Source: Aspergillus flavus (lineage: Eukaryota > Ascomycota > Eurotiomycetes > Eurotiales > Aspergillaceae). Taken from it: a DNA stretch of 64,000 bases. Numbering within the stretch: position 1 is the stretch's first letter; the number at the start of each line of letters is the position of its first letter. Below, piece after piece: positions 23,501 to 35,471 of this stretch. The notes under the pieces are model-generated. The model was not told the origin of the DNA. It worked only from the letters and a program-made list of their open reading frames with translations, and searched no databases. The translations under genes were made by a program, and so were the position numbers. The DNA lies in assembly GCF_009017415.1 (NCBI RefSeq), contig NC_092407.1:4588001-4652000 (forward strand), read 5' to 3'.

Positions 23501-25902
23501 CACTTAACAACAAACAAACACCGCCCAGACCTCAACTGCTCACATGAACCCTTATCTTCAGGCCATCTCCTCACTCCCCGCCCGATAGACAGCGAGGCCC
23601 CCGATTCCTATTAGCCCGGATCCCCAAAGGCCGTGCCTGCCACTGGACCGGGGGTGTCGCTCGCACGGACGTTATTTGACTCGGGGTCAAAAGTAGCTAC
23701 GGTGAGCAAGGTAGGTAGGTATGTACGTGGGCAGAACACCTGATGAGACAACAGGGATCCGAGCGTTGAAATCCCCTCTCCATCTTATCCCCCTAGTTTA
23801 TGTTTCCCCTCCTTTCAATGTATGCGATTCAATATCGACATTATCTCCGATATTTTGCACTTCTATACCTCAGTAGGTCAAAGTTCCTCCTGGTAAGCAC
23901 CAAATACATCCGAGTCACCTCCAATTCCAAATCCCCTCACCAGCCTGGCTCCCTGAAACTACTAGTGTGACAAACACAGCCACGCGGGGTAACATCCTCC
24001 ATGCTCACGTTCATCGCCATTATCATCATTATTATCATCACTGTAGCCTACAGCACATCCCAAAACTGAGTAAGCTCAAGTCGAGACTGCCAACTCATCA
24101 GTCCAAGTCCCCGCCTCGGGAAGCTTTGTCCTTGCCCCCAGGTCTGTACCCCATACCCCGTACCCGTGGTTTACCGATTAGTACGAAACTCCATTTTTTG
24201 CTTTATGCTCTGCAGCAGCTGGGTGGAGAAGGGTTATTTAAGGAAATCTCTGTGATAGGTTGGCTGACTTGCGGGGTAGATAAACTGATGTAGAGGAGTT
24301 ACAGATGTAAGTTTTGGCAGAGTTTGATTTATGTGTCTGTCTATGGTTTGATGCTGTGGAGTGGCTGTGATAGGAGAGAATTGGTTGTTCTGGACTTCTT
24401 GGGTAGACACTTTTCTATGGTGTGCTCTGGGGAATACGAGGTATCTTTGTGTGGATAGTCTCAAACCTTGGAACATAGTTTTCTCGCGCTTGATGAATCA
24501 ACGGTCCATTCCTTTTAGCTTTCTCTTAAGATTTACTTTTTACGCAGGATTGGCTTTACTTGTAACAACTTGAAGCTCTACCAAACCATAACGGTTATCC
24601 TCCTTGTCGGATCCGAGATAACGCTACCGAAATGGATAGTTGCGATTGTCTCGAGAAGGGGAGAATGTTGGCAAGGTCGCGCTATCTGGATGCTCAATAA
24701 TGGGTATCCATTCTATTTTTTTCGAGCCATATACATGCTCGACATGGACAATTCTGGTACGTATTCGCATAGTCCATCGCTCCTGTGCTTTTCAGAATCC
24801 AAGAATAACAAGCATGTACTGAATAGGTTTGTTGGCCTCCGATCGAGCTTCGCCTATAGTCCCCTTTAAAACACTTCGAGCTCGAGCCCTACAATGAACC
24901 CTTGCACCGAGAGACTGCGAGATGCTACGTTGTCCAATTCGTTTCAGAAACGACCATGCGTACATTTGCATCAACAGCTCCCAAGGACTCTTTCATCAAT
25001 GTTCTCAATTTGAGGTCATCATTGTCAATATGGAAGAATTTCTGGTACCCTTTTCTTGCAGCGGAAAGCATCAGACGGTTGATAATGTCCTGGGTGCTGG
25101 CATCGGCTCCACTATTGATTGAGTTCTGTGCCATCGGATTCCTTTTGTTCCAGATACAGAAGAGTGATTGATCATTTTTACAAGACCTGCCGAGACAGCC
25201 ATCCCAAATATCCATCGCCTGTTTTTTGTGTGCAATTAGAGGTTTCCAACTGTGAGTTAGGCTCATAGCTTGCCAACACAAATTCCGCAAACTGACACTA
25301 CGCAGTGTCTAGCAGTGATTATTCCTGTCGAAGCACGTACGAAGGCGGCCAATTATCCGGAAAAGCGAGATTCCCCATCTCTTTCCATGCCGATAAGTTA
25401 TGAACTACGCCCAATCTTGTCAGTGACAATGCGGACTGGCGCTCTGCCGTTAGAAGCCATAAATAGGGGAAGTTACTCTAACTCTAGGAGTCTAGGTGAT
25501 ATCCTCTAGAATAGCTGTTCATTGTTTCACCGTTGGAAATTGGTGTACGGTCTGTTTCTAAACCAACCAATCGAGTTGTAGTCAACCAAGTGAAAATATT
25601 CCCAAGGAACTGAGTCGCGTCTCAGTTAAAATATGTCGCACTGTGTTCACTTCTGAAGTGGTAGGTATGTTCCAACCTCCCTCATTTGTATTTTGCTGCC
25701 TGGTAGCTTTTAGTTTGCTCACCTGCAAGTTCCAGACTGTTGCAGAAACATTACTGTTGCTGGAGGTTTTACCACTTTCTGTGCATTATATCCCCCTTGC
25801 CTTCTGCAAGTTTTCTTTTGTAGGTCTCGGTGAATAACCTTCGTTCCCTCAAAATCATGTCTTCACCCCTTGCGAGATCAGGACTGTTGAGGACCCGCCC
25901 AA
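17597..25902. other. 8.3-kb gene-free region
   Basis: There are many short frames on both strands, none with a recognisable domain or a convincing exon chain. The left end (to about 18.5 kb) is A/G-rich and presumably holds the leader and promoter of the CBM21 gene; T-rich tracts follow at 18.54-18.75 kb and a T-run near 20558-20572. Simple repeats include CAT/ATT runs near 24015-24040 and AT/ATT near 21716-21740. A minus-strand fragment near 24925-25290 has a few ankyrin-like words but is too degraded to call. This may be decayed transposon or gene DNA. Confidence 0.4.
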
Positions 25903-27274
25903 ATGGTGTCTCGCGGCCGTTATCGCCGATTAACGTTGCTCTCGGCAGTTCTAATATTTTCTCTCGGCCTCATTGCCTTTTCCAGTCGCCATCGCCATGT
26001 GCCGGCCGTGTCCTCATTGAAACAGCAATACCCTTTGCTTTGGAAACACGTGCATACTTTCAATGGACATGGTGGAGGTAAGCGATACACTACACATCCC
26101 GCACATTGGGTTTAGTCCCACAATTGGATGGTTATTTCTGATGTGCTCTTTGCTAACGATCACTAAATCGATATATTATAGTGTGGTATATGCCGCCAAG
26201 TTGGGTGCAGCGAAACCCCCAACCCCGAACTATTATCGAAGCCGCACAGTTGGCAATCCAAGTGACTGACATTGGCGAAGTACGCCATTTTATGCCACAT
26301 TCCCAAATCCCTTTGATCGTCCATCAGACATGGAGTCATCGGCAAATAGATACTTGGCCAGATGACTTGCGGCAAAGTGTCGAGAAATGGCTGCAGTTCG
26401 TGGTCGAGGATGAAATGGCATATTTCCTCTGGGAAGACGAGGGCATGGTGGAGTTTATCGATCACTTTGAGCCTCAGGCCCATGATTATTATTCATCGCT
26501 GCCATTAATGGTTGAGAAAACAGACTACTTTCGTATCACAGTCGCTACATGTGTTGGCGGGATCGTAAGTCCTACCATAACTGTACTGAATCGATCCCCC
26601 TCCGAGTCAAAGCTAACCAGCCTTTAGTATGGAGATCTCGATACTGTGCCACTCAAGCCGCCTGCCCAGTGGATCACTTCACAGGATGTTCGGCCATGGA
26701 CGGATCTGGAGACTAGGTCCGTCTATAATTCTATGAAGCCTGTCAGGGCACTTTTCGGCATCGAAGCTGATTGTCTGCCCACTGACCACACATGCTGGCG
26801 TATGGGATATCCATATTCAATCCAACTAACTCAGTGGTCGTTCGCCTCGGCACGAGACCATCCTCTCCTACACCAATATATCGAGAACCTGGCTCACCAA
26901 TTACAGAAAATTGCAAATCACCACGGCGGATTACAAACATCAGCCGCTCGTACTGAGTTACAGGCCCTTGATCCTCTGACTTTGACGGGTCCGGAGGCAG
27001 TCACTCGCGCTGCTCAGGAATGGCTCAATACCTCAGCTGGGCTGAGATGGAATGCGTTGACTGGTTTACATGATGGAGGGAAGGCTAAATTAGTCGACGA
27101 TGTGTTGATCCTCCCTATTACTAGCTTTAGGTGAGTTTCTATTGGAGCAAGTATCAACGAGAGTTCGATTAACAAGATATTTACAGTCCTGGGAGAGGAA
27201 AATACGGTAACATGGGCTCTAAGCCCATCACAGATCCAACAGCCCTAGTGCACCATCACGGCCAAGGGTCATGA
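25903..27274 (+). CDS. GT32 (Och1-type) glycosyltransferase, type II membrane protein
   Basis: I rebuilt four exons: 25903-26077, 26182-26564, 26628-27130 and 27187-27274. All have GT donors and AG acceptors, and the introns are 104, 63 and 56 nt. The product is 382 aa. A short basic head and a hydrophobic stretch (residues about 8-25) form a signal anchor for the Golgi lumen. Typical GT32 words follow in order: Ile-Val-His-Gln-Thr-Trp, a Trp-rich segment, Lys-Thr-Asp-Tyr-Phe-Arg, and, across the second intron, Gly-Gly-Ile-Tyr-Gly-Asp-Leu-Asp, whose D-x-D (residues 131 and 133) binds the metal and GDP-sugar. Family members include Och1 alpha-1,6-mannosyltransferase and Sur1/Csh1 for inositol-phosphoceramide mannosylation; which one applies cannot be settled here. 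An ATG at 25857 is in another frame and was not used. Confidence 0.85.
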
Positions 27275-28251
27275 AGAAATTCAACCTTGTCGCCGAAGTT
27301 GGTAAAATGTGTCGCACATTGTTTGGACTTTGTGAGAGTTGGTCGAAGATGCAAAGCACAACGTGAGACTGGGCTCCCTCTTTTCTTTGTTCTCCTTCTA
27401 TTTCCATGTCAGGGGGTTCTGACCCATGCGCTCAACCTGATCAGTTTCATAATATTGAGTATTCCGTTACGTGGTCATATAATCTATGTAGTTCTAAGGG
27501 ATATGCAGGGCCCAGAGAGTCCACTCTATATCTACAAGATACTAACTAATATAATACTTATACTAAGATTATATATCCACGCCCTAGAGTTAGGATTCTG
27601 CGATCTTCCCCTCACCAACCTAATACGGTGTAGGAAAAGTATAGGGCTTTTAAATGCGTCTAGCTCTTTAGAGATGTAAACTGTCCAACAGTACTGACCT
27701 GCTTCGACTCTTTCTCCTCTCGAGTCTATATATACTTAGCCCTTGTCCAAGTGAACCTCGAAATATATATATATCTTAAAATAAGTCCCATCTCCCGATC
27801 ACGTACATTACCCTATAACTAGCATATATCCTTAAAACAGAAACTATATAAAGACGGTACAAAAAGAAAGTCACCTTTCCACATCAGCAATACGTTGTAT
27901 AAGAATCATGTCTTACCCAAGCCACATATCTGTGTAGTTATGATTGGATAATCTGTCCTTAGACTCTTGGCCCCCACCGCTGGCCGCCTTAAAGGATAAG
28001 CATCACAGACACCATCCAAATCACCAAACAAAGCCACACACAGATATCAAACATCCAAGAAGAACTTAGAAACTACCATTTGGCCCCAGCCGCCAGAATA
28101 CCTCCAATCCCAACCGCAAATCTCACCCCATGAGGTAAAATACCCAAACCCCCTCCCGATCTCAAGAGCCAAACCCACACTAAGACGACCTCAGATAGAC
28201 CCAAAATCTAGATCAGGTACATCAGACGTGGCCGCATTAAGGCCACGCAAA

Positions 28252-28506
28252 ATGCTAAACTGGCTGAAGACACTATTCCTGAAAAAGGAAGAATCGACCG
28301 CTCACTCGGGAAGAGCCAAAAGGGCAAGCAAACGTGCTCGTAAGGCGCGGACGAAACGACGGCGTGAGCTAGAAGAGGAACTTAGACGGAGGAGGATGGG
28401 AGATGGGAAGGTTTCTTTCTTTATGGGTTCTGTGATACCTGTTGTGTGGGGGAATCCGGGGCAAAGTGTTGAGAGGCAGCATGATCGGAATACCGTTGTG
28501 AGGTAG
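28252..28506 (+). CDS. Possible small basic protein (84 aa)
   Basis: A frame with a true ATG encodes 84 residues. The first 50 are very rich in Arg, Lys and Glu and would form a charged helix; a short hydrophobic part follows. The lack of homology clues and the low-complexity character mean it could be a chance frame. No neighbour suggests a function. Confidence 0.22.
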   Translation: MLNWLKTLFLKKEESTAHSGRAKRASKRARKARTKRRRELEEELRRRRMGDGKVSFFMGSVIPVVWGNPGQSVERQHDRNTVVR

Positions 28507-28794
28507 GATTGGGGATTGGGTTGGGCTATGGAGATGGCTGTAAATAAATTCTTGTGGTATGGCAGAAGGGAATTCTATTTTATTGATAAGAAGCATGAGA
28601 TTTAGACAGCAGGATGTATGTTACTGAGAGCCGTAGGATAGTGGCCCCGGGGCGATTTAGTTTATACATGATTAATTATCTGCACAATTAACTATATATT
28701 GATCTCTTCGTTCGAATCTTTGGGAAATTCTGTGATAAGTAGCTCAGTCGTACGGTACACGGCCTGGGTCGTGACTCTGCTAATGACAGTCTTC

Positions 28795-29130
28795 TCACAA
28801 TGCCCACTGCCACAATGCCGCCTCCAAGTACCCAGGGAAAGGAGAGTAATGTCCTCTCACCAGTCTTTGGACCAGATACTTGATCACATATTGCTTATAT
28901 CTATTTCCCATCTGGGTCAGTCCCGAAAGTTCCAATTGACCATCCATCAGTCGCGCTCGACACTCCCAAGGTGGGTTTCTTAGCCGGGCCATAACAGTTT
29001 CAGATACCCGATCCCAGTTATGGTGCCGAGTACTCAGAGTTTGCGATAATTGTGAACGAAGCAATAATTTAAGGTCATCACTATTTCCGGCGGTAATAAA
29101 TTCTCGATAGACAAATGACCCAATCTGCAT
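28795..29130 (-). CDS. Possible hypothetical protein or gene fragment (111 aa)
   Basis: A true ATG opens a frame of 111 codons on the minus strand, with a residue mix (many Leu, Arg, Gln, aromatic residues) that looks protein-like and amphipathic. I recognise no family. It may be an exon of a broken gene, since no partner exon was found on either side. A plus-strand frame overlaps it and is judged a shadow. Confidence 0.22.
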   Translation of the reverse strand: MQIGSFVYREFITAGNSDDLKLLLRSQLSQTLSTRHHNWDRVSETVMARLRNPPWECRARLMDGQLELSGLTQMGNRYKQYVIKYLVQRLVRGHYSPFPGYLEAALWQWAL

Positions 29131-30554
29131 GTCGTGCTCTATTCATTCCTAAGCCCTTGAATAGTAAATATTTTTGAAAAGTGACATTTTAACATCAGCC
29201 AGTTCTTCGGTATTGACTTCATGTAATGTGCAGGGCCCGGCCGGACGGGTTGGGTACGAGTTTCAATCTAATTCTTCAGAACTTTCATTATGCTCGTAGC
29301 CCATGGGCCTACAGTGCTGTGCGTTACTCGTTGTTAGCTGACTTTAATACGGTCGACATCGAAAGAGAGGACTTAGAGCTTAAACTAACCAAGAGTGGCA
29401 TTGTGCTGTTGGCGAAGATAGCTCCTTCTGGCACCTTGGGCAATTCATATCCTCAAGGTTAGCAACACGCATAACCATTGTCGGCAGACCTCCAGGTTGG
29501 ACTGTGTAGAGCCACTCCTATGATGTGATGACTTCACCCCCAAATCTTCCACTGGCGATGAAGTAGTCTTTTCGAACCACTTGATGCCAGCCAGGCCGCC
29601 CTCCCTTGATTAGACTGCTCGAAGTCACCGCAGGCTTGTTTCTCGTAGATCTTCTGAAGGTAAAAGTGTGTCATTATGCAATTTTCGGCAAGACACCAGT
29701 CATTGCATCCTATCTGAAAACGACCTGATTTCTTTTATCGGGCATGCTAGGTTGTCGCTAAGACTATCAGAAAAGAAAGAGTTGGCAAAGTCACCATGCC
29801 TTCGATTTTTCGCGAGGCTGTGAGAAACACGTGGGCCAGTCATGAGATTTGACGCCTCAATCGGAGACTGGGAACGTCAATCATTACATAAGATTTGACG
29901 ACTCTCGAGAAATTTTGAAAATATATTGTGGGACGATGGTATCTCTTCCGAGCATATCATCGAAGTATAAGTCTAAAGGTCCCTAGGTCAAGTGGATATG
30001 GGCAGTAAGGAATGTGAGATATTGGAAATAAGACCCAGCAACCCACTGTGGGGCCTCGGTAATAGTAGTAGTAGTCCTCGGGCTTTTCGAGACCACAGGG
30101 CGCATGTAGCTTTCTAGCAGCTTTTAACGTTCACATTCCACTGGTGATTCTACACTCAAGAGTGGCCTCAGCGTAGATACCAGAAACAGATCATTGCCAG
30201 GACATAGAATTCCAACAACACGCCGAAAGGCGGGTGGGTCTGCTTACCAAGAGAAGGTTAGTTTATGCATGTTTGAGCATGTCATTATTCTAGAATCGAT
30301 TGTATTGTATACTCACCTGACGATAGCTCTACATGAAGGAAAGAACCGCACAAGATAATAATAACCTGTTGTTACTATTCTCAATGGTCTTCAGAACCTG
30401 AAGCTAAGTGGAGCCACTAGTGTCCGTTTTTAACTCGAGCCGAAAAGGCCGATCCCGTGGGACAACCAGCCTTAAGACTAACCCAACCAACCCTCCGGCT
30501 GTTTACTCCGTCCCTCATACACCTCGCTTCTGTCGACGTTGACTTCATCTCCCC

Positions 30555-33500
30555 ATGTCAACTGAATCACCTACCGGGGGTCCTGGCTTAGGGGACCTTG
30601 AAAAGGAACTGATCTGTTCAGTATGTGTGTTCTAGCTATTTCTCTTTTCCTCCCTTTCTGTGGCTTGATTTTCGATTAGGCTGAAAAAACGTGGGGAGTC
30701 CCAGTCATCGCTCGCCCGCTGTCATCAACTCCTCTCTGTGCAGATCAGATATTCTGGGATTATGATGACCTTAATAATGAGGAGATAATTGCTGCATACT
30801 GTTACTGACCTCTCATTCTACTTAGATCTGCACAGAACTGCTCTACCAACCCCTCACCCTCCTCGACTGTCTGCATACTTTCTGTGGCTCTTGCCTGAAA
30901 GAATGGTTCTCCGTCCAAGCTTCGCGCCACCGGTCATCCTCTTCCGCCCGATTCACTTGCCCATCATGTCGCGCCGTCGTTCGCGAAACAAGACCGAATG
31001 CCACAGTCACTACGTTGTTGGACATGGTGCTCACCGCGAATCCCGACCGTGCCAGGCCCGAGGCTGAGAAGGAGGAAATCGCGCAAAGATATAAACCTGG
31101 CCAACCTGTCTTCCCGACTGCCGCTTCACCGGGGAACAGCACATCTGAGTCAGATGACGAGGATCGAAGGTTAATGGAAGAGGCTCGTGAACTGAGTCTG
31201 CGTGAGAGTGGACCGCGAACAAGGGAGCATCGGTCGGCACGATCAACAAGGGCTCGTCGAGGTGAGAGTGCTGATGGAGACAGGCGAAGAGAAGATGGTC
31301 GATCCCGGCAACAACGAGAAGAGGAACGCGCTGCGCGACGTCACGCTCGGAGCGCATTACCTGATACTTCAGATCGCACGAGACAAATAGAACACCAGTC
31401 GAGTCTTCGATCGTTGCTAAGCTTGTCGGATACCGAAACCATGCAAGAAGAGATCTTACGTCAAATTCTGGAAGAAGGGTTATTGGACGATATTGATATG
31501 GACAATCTTGGACCTGCGCAGGAAGAGGAGCTCAGTGAACGCATTGCCGATGCTTACAGACGGAGGCATAGACTGCGTTCCCGATCACAGCAGAGAAACG
31601 GTGCACAGGAAGAGGCGCACGCATCAAATCGCCCTCGGTCACGCTCGCAATCAGTGCAGAGATCTCAGCCCGCTTCTGGTTCTCGAGATTCACCAGCGCA
31701 CCCTCCGGTATCAAGGCCATACTTACTCGAACCGCTCGTCCCGCGCTCTAGTGTCTCTGGCCATCAGCGACGCTTATCCGACCAAGGTAGCCGTCAGAGA
31801 GTATCACCTATACCTGTTAGCTCCGCTTCATCGTCAGAGGTCAATCTGAGGCCTGCAGCAAGGTCTTCTAGCGACATGATTGCCGACCGTCCTCGAGGCT
31901 CGCAGGCTGCTCGGGTCAGGGCGGCCGATTCAGCTCCACGGACACGTCGAGCGACAGCTTCCGAGCAATCTATTCCTAATATATGGGTGGCTAGTAGTAA
32001 TGATAGGGAACTACGGCGACAAAGACCGGCCAGACAGTCTGTCGACTCTCCCACATCAATTTCTTCATTGGTGCGCAGCCCTCGAACTGCTTCTTTTGCA
32101 TTACGCTCTGAACAGAACCTTGCAAACTCACCTACGGCTACTTCTCTCGCGCCTGAGATCAACAGTCCTGCCAGGGCAGAAGGACGCTCCAGGCCCTCAT
32201 CCTCCAGATCTAACGGTCCTCAAGCGACAACCTATTATATTGAACCGTCTATCTCGTGCGATAGATGCGGAAGGTCAAGTATCCAGTATGAACTTCACAA
32301 GAAATGCCGGTTATGTAAGGATGGTGACTACCATATTTGCCTGCGGTGCTACCGGCTTGGACGCGGCTGTCTAGACTGGCCTGGATTTGGTGTATCAGCA
32401 AAGGCAAATCTCGACAGAATTCATGCTTCTTCCAATGGTCTTGCCATGCCTTCGCAAGAGTCACAACATATCCTACTTTCTCTAAAGTATAACCGGCCGT
32501 CCGACACCGCCCGTCGGGCCACAAGGGATGGAAGAGAGGTTACCAACGAAAACCCCGCCCGACGATTACAAGCCGGGCTTTTCTGCGACATATGTCAGTC
32601 GTCAGCAGATACGTGCTTCTGGAAATGCAACCAGTGCAACGAAGGCGACTGGGGCTTCTGCAACAAATGTGTCAATAAAGGAAAATGCTGTACGCATGCC
32701 CTTCTACCGATATGCCGTGTTACGCCAGATAGCCCCTCGACTCCCGCGACACCAGCCGCCCCAGGAGATGTAGCCAACGGATCAGCTGCTCCTCTTGCCG
32801 GAGCTGAGACACTGAAAGTACTGTCCTTCTCCACAAATTGCGACATTTGCGCCAACCCAATTCCAGCATCCACTCTGCGTTTCCATTGTCTCCAATGCAA
32901 CGAGGGTGATTATGATACTTGTGCAAACTGCTACCTTAAGCTGGTGGCAACGGCAAAAATCCGTAAAGAGAACGGGCATAACGGCTGGCGGCGCTGCTTG
33001 AAAGGTCATCGGATGGTGGTAGTTGGATTTGAAGATCATGAAGAGGGCCAGAAACGGGTCATTGTCCGTGATCTAGTGGGCGGTCGTGCGCTGAAAGACG
33101 AACACCTTCAGTCTTCCTCCCCTCCAGCCTCTCCATCTGTACCACGAACATTTGTGGCAGGCTCTGGTATTGTTCCATCCCCTGAACTCGGAACTGGCGA
33201 CTGGAGCTGGAAAGAGGGAGCAGAGCGGCGCAAAAAAGCATCTCGCATCCGAGCCCCATGGTCCAGTACCCTCGGTGACCGTACCAACTCATACTCTGAA
33301 CCTTCCACGCCTACCACTCCCACACCGAACGCGTCAACTTCACCTCGCTTTCCACCCGATGGTGGTATTGGTCTTGTTGTTCACGCGCTGTGGCCGTGGT
33401 ATCCTGAGAATGGTGTCAAAGACGAGCTGATGTTTCCACGTGGCGCGGAAATTACTGAGGCGGAAAATATCAATGATGATTGGTATTGGGGGTGTTATGC

Positions 33501-33558
33501 TGGATCTACTGGGCTGTTCCCGGGAACACATGTCTTTGTTGTAGGAGAGATCGCCTAA
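30555..33558 (+). CDS. RING finger, triple ZZ-like zinc finger and SH3 protein (putative E3 ubiquitin ligase)
   Basis: There are two exons: 30555-30620 (22 codons from ATG) and 30826-33558. The 205-nt intron has a GTATGT donor, an ACTGAC branch-like site and a TTAG acceptor. The product is 932 aa. The intron splits a C3HC4 RING: Cys21, Cys24, Cys37, His39, Cys42, Cys45, Cys67 and Cys70 are all in place, and joining the exons is what completes it. An Arg/Ser-rich disordered stretch follows (residues about 90-480), then three Cys-x2-Cys modules resembling ZZ fingers at about 500, 607 and 692, each with a repeated Cys-x2-Cys-x4-Asp-(Y/W) core. The last 65 residues are an SH3-like domain with ALWPWYP, DELMFPRGAEI, DWYWG and GLFPGTHV. 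It likely ubiquitinates a proline-motif partner; the target is unknown. Confidence 0.85.
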
Positions 33559-34024
33559 TCCCTTTTTACAGCGTTTAACTACCTTTATGGAAAGCCATGA
33601 CGACTTACGATTGATGTATAAATAGATGATGACGTTGAGATGATCTGATGGACGGGATGTACGTACTGCATTATTGTACGGAATATTAGTGGTGGGTTCC
33701 TATTTGATTGCTGCTTGGATCATGATATTATCAAATCATAAAACTGTCTAGGAATTAAGGTAGTGGTAGATGCATGTAGGCAGATGCAGATGCACAGCCA
33801 GTCGACCTTCTAGAAATTCGCTGCAAATCGGAATGTGCCTTGTCTCCGCCCCAGCCCCACCAGCCCAGCCTTACTGCGCCACACTCGTGCCTGCCTTCTG
33901 AAGTATGGATGACGAACAGGTGGAAGGGTCCGCTTGGCGTCATTGCCGTATATAATCTCCCGTACTCTCCCCTCTGGAATGCAGACAACCCCACTCCAAA
34001 ATTTGAAGCTTGTAACTCTTGATC
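33559..34024. other. Intergenic region before the annexin gene
   Basis: About 470 nt holding the 3' UTR of the RING/SH3 gene and the annexin promoter. No other feature is seen. Confidence 0.4.
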
Positions 34025-35471
34025 ATGTCGTATAATCCGCCTTATCCCCCACAAAGTCGTACGTATTCTTGTCGCACCAAACTATTCTCCTGGAGACATT
34101 CTTGATTGGCTGACCGTCCTTCTTTTCGTCTAAACAGAACCCCCGTATTCTACCCACGGCGCCCCTCAGGGGTTTCCGCAACCTCCGTATCCCCAGCAGC
34201 CGGGCTACGGCGGCCCCCCTCCAGGTCAATATAATCGGCCGCCTCCTGCACATCCGGGCCAGTATGATCGACCTCCGGTAGCACCCCCAGGCCAGCCAGG
34301 CTATCCTCCGCACGGACACCCCCCTCCAGGCCCTGGATACCACTCGTCGCCTCCATCTCACTCTCCCTATGGAGCGCCCCCACAACAATTTCCTCCCCAT
34401 GGCGGTGCCGGATATCCGCCAGGTCCTCAACCGGGGCCATATGGCGGTGGCCCAGTAGGAGGCTACCCATTGCAACATCCACAACAGCCATTCCACAGCG
34501 CTCCACCAGCCCAGCCATCCCCGGGCTACAACCCCGGCCAAATCGCCCCTGGTGATTTCCACCGCGAAGCCGATGGGCTCCGTAAAGCGATGAAGGGCTT
34601 TGGAACAGATGAAAAGTCACTCATCCAGATACTGTCGAAAGTTGATGCGCTCCAGATGGCCGCCATTCGCCAGACCTATGCCAACTATATCCGTCGCGAT
34701 CTGTACAAGGATGTTAAATCCGAAACAAGTGGCTACTTCCGTGACGGCTTGCTTGCCGTTATTGACGGCCCGTTGATGCATGATGTGACTTCCGCGCGTG
34801 AAGCGGTTAAGGGAATAGGCACGAAGGAATGGTTGCTTAACGATGTTCTAGTGAGCCGGTCGAATGCGGATCTCAAAGCTATTAAAGCCGCATATGAGCG
34901 TACATTCAGCCGTTCCCTTGAAAAAGACGTCCAAAGCGATTTGTCATTTGAAACACAAAATCTCTTCGGAATGATCCTTCGCGCAGACCGCCATGAGGAA
35001 TCCTTCCCAATTGACCCTCGCACCATTGAGGAAGAAACAAAGTCCTTGCACTCTGCCACGGCTGCTCGTATGAGGAATAACGTTCAGGAAGTCTGCGGTA
35101 TCTTTGCCCGATCGTCGGACAACGAGCTCCGCGCCATAAACCAGGCGTTCAGCGCCCGCTACAATGCCTCGCTAGAGAAACATATCGACAAGGAGTTTTC
35201 GGGACATATGAAAGATGCTCTGCTTCAGATGCTGCGTGGCGCATTGGATCCAGCCATGCGGGATGCCGAGTTATTGGAGGACTGCGTGAAGGGTATGGGC
35301 ACTAAGGACGTCAAATTGGTGAGCCGCGTTGTTAGGATACACTGGAATAGAGCGCACAAGGACCAGGTGAAGCGTGCTTACCGTCATCGGTATGGAAAGG
35401 ACCTGATCGAGCGGGTTCGCGGTGAGACAAGTGGTGATTACCAGAGGTTGATGGTCGCTCTACTGGAGTAA
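34025..35471 (+). CDS. Annexin (fungal C-type)
   Basis: There are two exons: 34025-34058 (34 nt) and 34138-35471. The 79-nt intron has a GTACGT donor, a CTGAC branch site and a CAG acceptor. The product is 455 aa. The first 150 residues are a Pro/Gly/Tyr/Gln-rich head with PPPGxGY-like repeats, like that of annexin A7/A11 and alix-type proteins. Four annexin repeats follow. The first has Lys-Gly-Phe-Gly-Thr-Asp-Glu, a full type II calcium site; the second has Gly-Ile-Gly-Thr-Lys-Glu; the third lacks a clear GxGT; the fourth has Lys-Gly-Met-Gly-Thr-Lys-Asp. Annexins bind acidic phospholipids with calcium and act in membrane traffic. Loss of the calcium loop in repeat 3 is common. Confidence 0.92.

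Larger units (their letters stand above)
27275..30554. other. 3.3-kb region with little or no coding content
   Basis: Apart from two weak small open frames listed separately, nothing is supported. The part near 27.5-27.9 kb is AT-rich with TATA repeats. The last few hundred bases should contain the promoter of the RING/SH3 gene. Confidence 0.35.

Noticed and set aside
24900..25290. Ankyrin-like words on the minus strand
   Set aside because: The repeat spacing is not the usual 33 residues and the frames are interrupted; the match is too weak to call.
31202..31390. Several frames overlapping the RING/SH3 gene on both strands
   Set aside because: They are shadows of the real frame with no independent support.
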